NCBI GenBank assembly: GCA_963744905.1 | Contig: CAVUUV010000001.1 | Location: forward strand, 52,359-116,358 | Reading direction: 5' to 3' | DNA from: DATFFO01 sp963744905 | Lineage (GTDB): Bacteria > Actinomycetota > Acidimicrobiia > Spongiisociales > ZC4RG35 | DNA length: 64,000 bases | Shown: piece by piece, positions 59,883-64,000 of the stretch | Layout: the number at the start of each line of letters is the position of its first letter | Numbering within the stretch: the first letter of the stretch is position 1 | Position numbers and translations under genes: made by a program | Notes under the pieces: generated by a model | Told to the model about the DNA's origin: nothing | Seen by the model: the letters and a program-made list of their open reading frames with translations, nothing else | Database searches by the model: none

Positions 59883-60885
59883 TCACGGTGACGCCTCCTT
59901 TGCACCGTTGACAGCGAGTGCTTTCCGTCCCTTGTCGGTCGCCTGGTACGTCGCACCTCGACCGTCGCCGTGCTTGGTGACGAAGCCCTTATTGACCAGG
60001 GATTGCAGGGTCCGGTCGAACGTGGAGTCGGACTTGTTCGTGGCGTCGGTGAACGCCTCCTTCCAGCTCCCGTTGGTGAGTGACCGGTCTGACACCAACG
60101 TGACAGCAACCTGCTGGTCCTGATCAAGGAAGGTGTCATCGGTGTCTGACACCAACCAGCAGGATGACCCGCCCTCCACCTCAGTCACCGCCAGCCGAAG
60201 ACGGAGGTCTGGGAATCGCATGGCCATTTTCTGTTTCTCACATTGGTACTAGGGGGCCGTTTCCTTTTCGGGTGACCCTGACCGAGGTGTCGACGGCGCC
60301 GATCAGGGCGGTGCTGCCCCGCTCGGTACGACCGTCCTTTCCCGAATGGTGGATCAACATGACCGTGCTACCGAACTCGTGGCGCAGGTGGTCGGCGGAG
60401 GCGATCACTATGCCCATGTCCTTAGCGGAGTTCTCGTCGCCGCCGCCGATCGTCCTGGCCAAAGTGTCGACCACGATCATGGACGGGGCCAGTTGCAGGA
60501 CCCCGAGATCGTGGAGGAGGACATAGACGTCCTTGGCCAGGAGTTGGTCTCGGTCGGATAGGAACAGGTTCACCGTCTCGGTCAGGTAGGCCATTTCTGA
60601 CAGGCTGTCGATTTGGTGGCCGATCTCCCACGCCCTCACTCGGAGTCCGAGGTCGCCCACCCCCTCGCCGGCGACATAGAGCACCTGCCCTTGGACTACG
60701 TCGTGTCCGTGCCAAGGCCGCCCAGCGGCGACGCTGGCGGCCATGTCGAGGGCGAGGAAGCTCTTGCCGATACCTGGGTGCCCGTAAAGGAGCACGAGGG
60801 AACCTTGGACGAGGTGATTCTCGATGAGCGATTCAGGTGGGGGCAGGTTGTGGATGTCGTCACCGACGACGATGTTGAACCGGTG
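59883..60885 (-). pseudogene. AAA (RepA/DnaB-like) helicase domain of a replication protein, frameshifted
   Basis: The frame 60885-60238 encodes an AAA_25-type ATPase: NIVVGDDIHNLPPPESLIE, Walker A LLYGHPGIGKS, VLYVAGEGVGDLGLR, Walker B MIVVDTLARTIGGGDENSAKDM (part) and MLIHHSGKD. It breaks near 60245, where one indel separates GNGPLV from QCEKQKMAMRFPDLRLRL. The second part runs to 59883 and ends in a winged-helix-like segment. The upstream end joins the primase through another frame change, so the two were probably one primase-helicase protein. Confidence 0.75.
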
Positions 60886-61830
60886 CCGGGTTGATCGCCG
60901 GAGCTGGATGTGGCGGCGTCAGGTTCGGCGTCGTCTAACCGGCGGGTGGCGACGACGTCCTGGCCTGGCCCGGGTGGGTAGCTGTTCCAGGCATGGTGGA
61001 CTATATAGCGGGCCTCACGCTCTGGCAGGGGCGGTCGAGACCGTTGCGCTGCTTCCAGGACAAGCTACTCGGCCTCTCCCCGGGGCCGGTCCTCCCACCG
61101 AAACCGGCAGGCGAGCCGAAAGAGCTGGTCGTTGCGTTGCCCCGCTCGACCCCCAGTCAATCGGGTCCCAATCCAGGGCACCTTCGCCGGTCCCAATTGC
61201 CCTTGTGACGGTCGGAGTGCGGGCCATCCACTCGGGAAGGCTGGCGGTTCCGTCTGACCGGGGACGGAGGAGAGTTCCCAGGCGTATCGTCGGCCAGAGG
61301 CGTGGAGGCTGGGTGGGACCACGACCATTCCCCGCTCTCCACGCACGTCGATTAGGCCAGCGACGAGCGACGGTGGTAAGGGCCTGGTGGTAGTGGAAGA
61401 ACAGGTGGCGACCGCCTGAACCGGTGATCGTCTCAATCGTGTCGGGTAGCGGTTCGTACTTGCACTGGAGGTCGAAGAGGGACTCCTCCCCGTCGTCGCC
61501 GTCGACGTCGAGGACGGTGAGATCCGCTTCGGGCCCGGTGACGACTCCGATACCCCTAACGGGAGAGGAACCCCACCAGCGCTGAATCGTGGACGGGTCG
61601 GTGGTCGCCTGCTCGGTCCACTTCACTGATGGGTGCTTCCCGGCGTTGTCGCAGCGGGACTTGAAACAGATACAGCGACCATCCCTCACGGCGTGGAGGG
61701 AAAATACCGGCCAGCCCATAGCGGCATATGCCAGGGCGGCAACGAGCGGGTCAGTAGAATGGACGGCCAGCCTTGCCCGGGCTGTCGAACCCTCGGCCAC
61801 CCCGCCGGGGGTTCGCGCCACAGAGGTCAT
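60886..61830 (-). pseudogene. Decayed bifunctional DNA primase/polymerase
   Basis: The translation from ATG 61830 shows the prim-pol domain: ALAYAAMGWPVFSLHAV, GKHPSVKWTEQATTDPSTI, GVVTGPEADLTVLDVDGDDG and GSGGRHLFFHY. Similarity then jumps frame near 61375 (SLVAGLIDVRGERGMVVVPP), near 61245 and near 61150 (RNDQLFRLACRF). It crosses an in-frame TAG at 61065-61067 before LVLEAAQRSRPPLPEREAR and HHAWNSYPPG. At least three frameshifts plus a nonsense codon mark a real pseudogene. An open segment from about 62043 to 61831 may be an extra N-terminus. Confidence 0.78.
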
Positions 61831-62108
61831 TTCCTGGACTCCCCCCACGGCCGGTGAGAGTTTGCCGTGCCTGCACCATGCGACACCACATTCGACACCA
61901 CATGGGCACGTCGTATTTGGGCAGATGTCGTTCCAGGTGGCCCAGGGCACTCCGTTAGCGACCGCTCCGATCAGTCGGAGGAAGTTGTCGTCGGGGTCCT
62001 CCAACATAACTGGGCGTTCCTGGGCGGCCCAAGTCAACGCCAATACGGGTCAGGTTGCGGTCCGACTCCTGGGTCGCATCTTGAACGCTCTACAGCACCC
62101 GCTTGGTG

Positions 62109-62396
62109 TCACCGAACAGGTCTCTGAAGGCCTCCTCGACCTTGTCGTAGGCCATCCGTCGCATAGGGGACAGCTTGGCTCGGTGGGTTGGAGCTTATCG
62201 ACACACCCTGGATCTTGTCTTCCAGGGCTGGGGACTGGTCGAGCCATTGTTCAATGTTGCTTTCCCGCCACCTCAAGCGGCCGCCGATGCGGATCGGGCT
62301 GGGCAGTTGGTTCCGGCCGAGAGCGTTGTACAGCGCCTTGCGGGTGATACCCAGGTAGTCGGCGAGGGACTGGGAGTCGAGGAGCGACTCTGGCAT
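62109..62396 (-). CDS. Excisionase-like helix-turn-helix protein
   Basis: A 95-residue protein. Residues 1-52 match MerR-like excisionase/AlpA-type DNA-binding domains: LLDSQSLADYLGITRKALYN, then LPSPIRIGGRLRWRESNIEQWL. The C-terminal 40 residues show no clear similarity. In such elements it directs excision together with the integrase. ATG 62396; no strong ribosome binding site. Confidence 0.82.
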   Translation of the reverse strand: MPESLLDSQSLADYLGITRKALYNALGRNQLPSPIRIGGRLRWRESNIEQWLDQSPALEDKIQGVSISSNPPSQAVPYATDGLRQGRGGLQRPVR

Positions 62397-62612
62397 GTTT
62401 AGACCTAGTCCGACGGAATACCTCCTAGGGGAGTTCGGTCTCTAGCTCCTCGGCGACGGACCAGCGAACTGGCCCGGGGGACTCCATCGTTCAGTTGACC
62501 GAGGTGTTGCTATATAGCGTACAGGCTGGTCGTGATCCGCTGGGGATTTCCGAAGAGAAGGGCCCCCAGGCCGGTCCTGGGGGCGGTCAGGGCTGCCCAT
62601 ATAGTCGTTGTT
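62397..62612. promoter_or_regulatory. Divergent control region of the second element
   Basis: This 216-bp gap separates the minus-strand replication/integration block from the plus-strand small genes. AT-rich TATATAG occurs at about 62512 and CATATAG at about 62599, each a possible -10 element. I could not pair them with convincing -35 boxes. Confidence 0.35.
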
Positions 62613-62789
62613 ATGAGACGTCCCCTCCTCACGCTGCTCATCCCCTCAGAGGCTTCCCACCGGATGCTCCGAGAAGCGGCCGCAGCCGAGGGCGTCTCCA
62701 TGGCCCTTAACGTACGCTTCGGCCATTTACCACAGAATCACCACGAGGACCGTCGAGTCCCGCCCCGAGCGAGGAGCATCACTCGATGA
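62613..62789 (+). CDS. Small protein, possible ribbon-helix-helix, perhaps frameshifted
   Basis: A 58-residue frame starting MRRPLLTLLIPSEASHRMLR and AAAAEGVSMA, which looks like a ribbon-helix-helix DNA-binding start. After MALNV the reading becomes uncharacteristic. Removing one T near 62718 gives RSAIYHRITTRTVESRPERG instead, which fits such a protein better and would end inside the next gene. First gene of the divergent block. Confidence 0.5.
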   Translation: MRRPLLTLLIPSEASHRMLREAAAAEGVSMALNVRFGHLPQNHHEDRRVPPRARSITR

Positions 62790-63304
62790 CCTCTACTACC
62801 ACCAGCGAGTCCCCTGACCAGGCCCTACCGGCCGATCCCGTGGCTGACGCTCAGGCGGTTTACTACAACTTGCTCCGAGACTATGAGCAGGTCCTTGCCC
62901 GGGGGCGATCCCCGGTCGGATCCTGGAACAGACCCGGATCCGTACCGAGCTGGGAAGAGGCTGCCCGCCGGGTCGAGGACGCCAAAGCATCCCAGCGCCA
63001 GGCCGAGAACCGGGAACAGGCCAACCGCCGAGAGCAGGCTCGCCAGCAGTTAGCCGACACCGAGACCGAACTACTCCAGCTCGCCGCACAGGCCGAGTCC
63101 GTGATGGCCCAACTGTCGCCGCTCCTTGAGCACACCCGAACTGTCGGGCGCACCCGCTACGGCGTCCTCGCAACCCTGAACGGGAGAGCACAACACCACT
63201 TGATCCCCGACTCCCACATCCTGGGATGGCTCAGGTGGCGTTTGGCTGGGACTCGGAGTCCCTCGAACTGGGACGCCCACTACGGCACCAGCGGGCACCC
63301 CTAG
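62786..63304 (+). CDS. Hypothetical coiled-coil protein
   Basis: A 172-residue protein with a central stretch rich in Ala, Gln, Glu and Arg (about 60-115) with heptad-like spacing, hence a probable coiled coil. ATG 62786 overlaps the stop of the preceding small frame (ATGA). No family recognised. Part of the plus-strand block of the tRNA-Val element. Confidence 0.6.
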   Translation: MTSTTTSESPDQALPADPVADAQAVYYNLLRDYEQVLARGRSPVGSWNRPGSVPSWEEAARRVEDAKASQRQAENREQANRREQARQQLADTETELLQLAAQAESVMAQLSPLLEHTRTVGRTRYGVLATLNGRAQHHLIPDSHILGWLRWRLAGTRSPSNWDAHYGTSGHP

Positions 63305-63361
63305 CCGTTGCTCTCGGTGTCAACCCGGACCCGTCCAACGAGGGGAGAAAAGGAGTCCGAC

Positions 63362-63523
63362 GTGACCCGCCGCCGCAGCGACATTGAGTCGGAGGTCGAG
63401 GACCTCGCCTTAGAGATCATGGACACCTATGACGGCCTTGACTACGTCGAAGCCAGAGCGGCCGTGCGGGAAAACATGCCCGACCTCTATGAGGAGTTCA
63501 GGCAGGCCGCTCCCGAAGTTTGA
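63362..63523 (+). CDS. Small acidic hypothetical protein
   Basis: A 53-residue, mostly helical, acidic protein (ESEVEDLALEIMDTYDGLDY). GTG 63362 has AAGGAG six bases upstream, a good site. The stop overlaps the next gene's TTG start (TTGA), so the two are translationally coupled. No family recognised. Confidence 0.65.
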   Translation: MTRRRSDIESEVEDLALEIMDTYDGLDYVEARAAVRENMPDLYEEFRQAAPEV

Positions 63524-63783
63524 TCACCGAACCGGTCGCCAAGGCCGACAGCCCCTATCGCCTGGCCGACGCGATCTACGAGGCGGTCAGCCGGGAAGCG
63601 GACCGGCGGAGCTGGCACGATTGGCCCAGCAAGAGCATAGAGCAGATCCAGGGCGAGCTGTGGCTCAGCCCCGAGGGCGAGAAGCTTTACGAACTGTCCA
63701 AGGCCCGAGGCCACGAGGAGTACTGGTCGGCCCGGCTGGCCAAGTCGGCGGGAGAGAACGACGCCTGGGCCGACCCCTTCTAA
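63520..63783 (+). CDS. Small hypothetical protein
   Basis: An 87-residue protein starting at TTG 63520 through a four-base overlap with the preceding gene. It is charged, with several Trp residues, probably helical and soluble. No family recognised; it belongs to the accessory block of the element. Confidence 0.6.
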   Translation: MITEPVAKADSPYRLADAIYEAVSREADRRSWHDWPSKSIEQIQGELWLSPEGEKLYELSKARGHEEYWSARLAKSAGENDAWADPF

Positions 63784-63800
63784 GAGTGGCGACGACTACA

Positions 63801-64000
63801 ATGCCCATGTCGGACAAGACGATGTGGGTGAAGTTCGCGGTCGTTCACCACCCCCAGAAAGAAGCGCGGGCGGGCGCCCGTCTGGGACCGGGTAATCAGT
63901 TCGACCCCCTCCGCCAAGTTCGACATCTTCACCCCAGCTCCCGGGGTGCGGTCAGTACCTCCGAACTGAGTTCCTCGTGCGTCCTGGCCGCACCCCGGTT
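63801..64000 (+). CDS. Possible gene start running off the window
   Basis: ATG 63801 opens a frame (MPMSDKTMWVKFAVVHH) that continues without a stop to the window edge, at least 66 codons. There is no clear ribosome binding site and no recognised family, so it is tentative. Confidence 0.3.
   Translation, partial: MPMSDKTMWVKFAVVHHPQKEARAGARLGPGNQFDPLRQVRHLHPSSRGAVSTSELSSSCVLAAPR

Larger units (their letters stand above)
58512..64000. mobile_element. Second tRNA-integrated element (integrase, primase/helicase, excisionase-like), partly decayed
   Basis: From the 3' end of tRNA-Val to the window edge the genes are those of an integrative plasmid-like element: integrase, AAA helicase, primase-polymerase and excisionase-like HTH on the minus strand, then a divergent block of small unknown genes on the plus strand. 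This resembles actinobacterial integrative elements that replicate with a primase/helicase. The integrase, helicase and primase are disrupted. The far end is not in the window. Confidence 0.75.

Overview
The window is high-GC (roughly two thirds G+C) DNA from a bacterium that looks like an actinobacterium. The markers are a WhiB7-type regulator with an AT-hook, a LytR-CpsA-Psr protein, a heme operon of the coproporphyrin-dependent type (HemQ with HemY and HemH), actinobacterial-style tRNAs with encoded CCA, and many ATGA/GTGA gene overlaps. I cannot name the genus; a deep lineage such as Acidimicrobiia is only a guess.

Layout. 1-525: truncated 3' end of an unknown gene, then two and a partial copies of a small inverted-repeat element. 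557-12,872: an FG-GAP/ASPIC secreted protein, a Gfo/Idh/MocA oxidoreductase and a D-xylose locus (ROK regulator, XylF-XylH-XylG ABC importer, SDR, XylB, mutarotase-like protein, class II XylA). Tandem operator-like repeats lie between the ROK gene and xylF. 13,136-30,644: housekeeping and envelope genes: LCP protein, a flippase-phosphoglycosyltransferase fusion, crotonase, CDF metal exporter, a DevS/DevR-like two-component pair, RF3, an RRM protein with DEAD-box helicase, an FAD amine oxidoreductase/quinone reductase/acyl-CoA dehydrogenase operon, Aat and a universal stress protein. 30,668-34,300: a CAT-anticodon tRNA followed by an integrase and the remains of an integrated element (HTH protein, AbiE toxin with a wrecked antitoxin, the start of a MobF relaxase). 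34,311-44,300: a DUF1059 protein, a ferredoxin, and the nine-gene operon hemA-C-D-B-L-E-Q-H-Y, flanked on both sides by the same palindromic repeat family. 44,322-58,255: ABC-2 exporter, TauE-like exporter, NAD salvage (pncA/pncB), a PspC/LiaF-type envelope-stress module with its own kinase and regulator, pgi-zwf, whiB7 behind a readable transcription attenuator, and a group 2-type sigma factor. 58,435-64,000: tRNA-Val followed by a second integrated element with broken integrase and broken primase/helicase genes, an excisionase-like protein and small unknown genes. This element runs off the window.

How the genes work together. The xylose genes import xylose and convert it to xylulose 5-phosphate, and pgi-zwf feed the same pentose-phosphate network. 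The hem operon encodes every step from glutamyl-tRNA to heme except charging of the tRNA. The pspC/toastrack genes and their two-component system look like one cell-envelope stress circuit.

Caution on sequence quality. Several otherwise normal genes (xylF, xylH, the FAD oxidoreductase and the probably essential hemB) carry isolated one-base indels that restore perfect family similarity when corrected. These are more likely consensus errors than mutations. In contrast, the antitoxin and the primase in the two integrated elements carry several lesions each and look truly decayed. Two genes (the RRM protein and the universal stress protein) have ATC and ATA where the start codon should be, each behind a good ribosome binding site.
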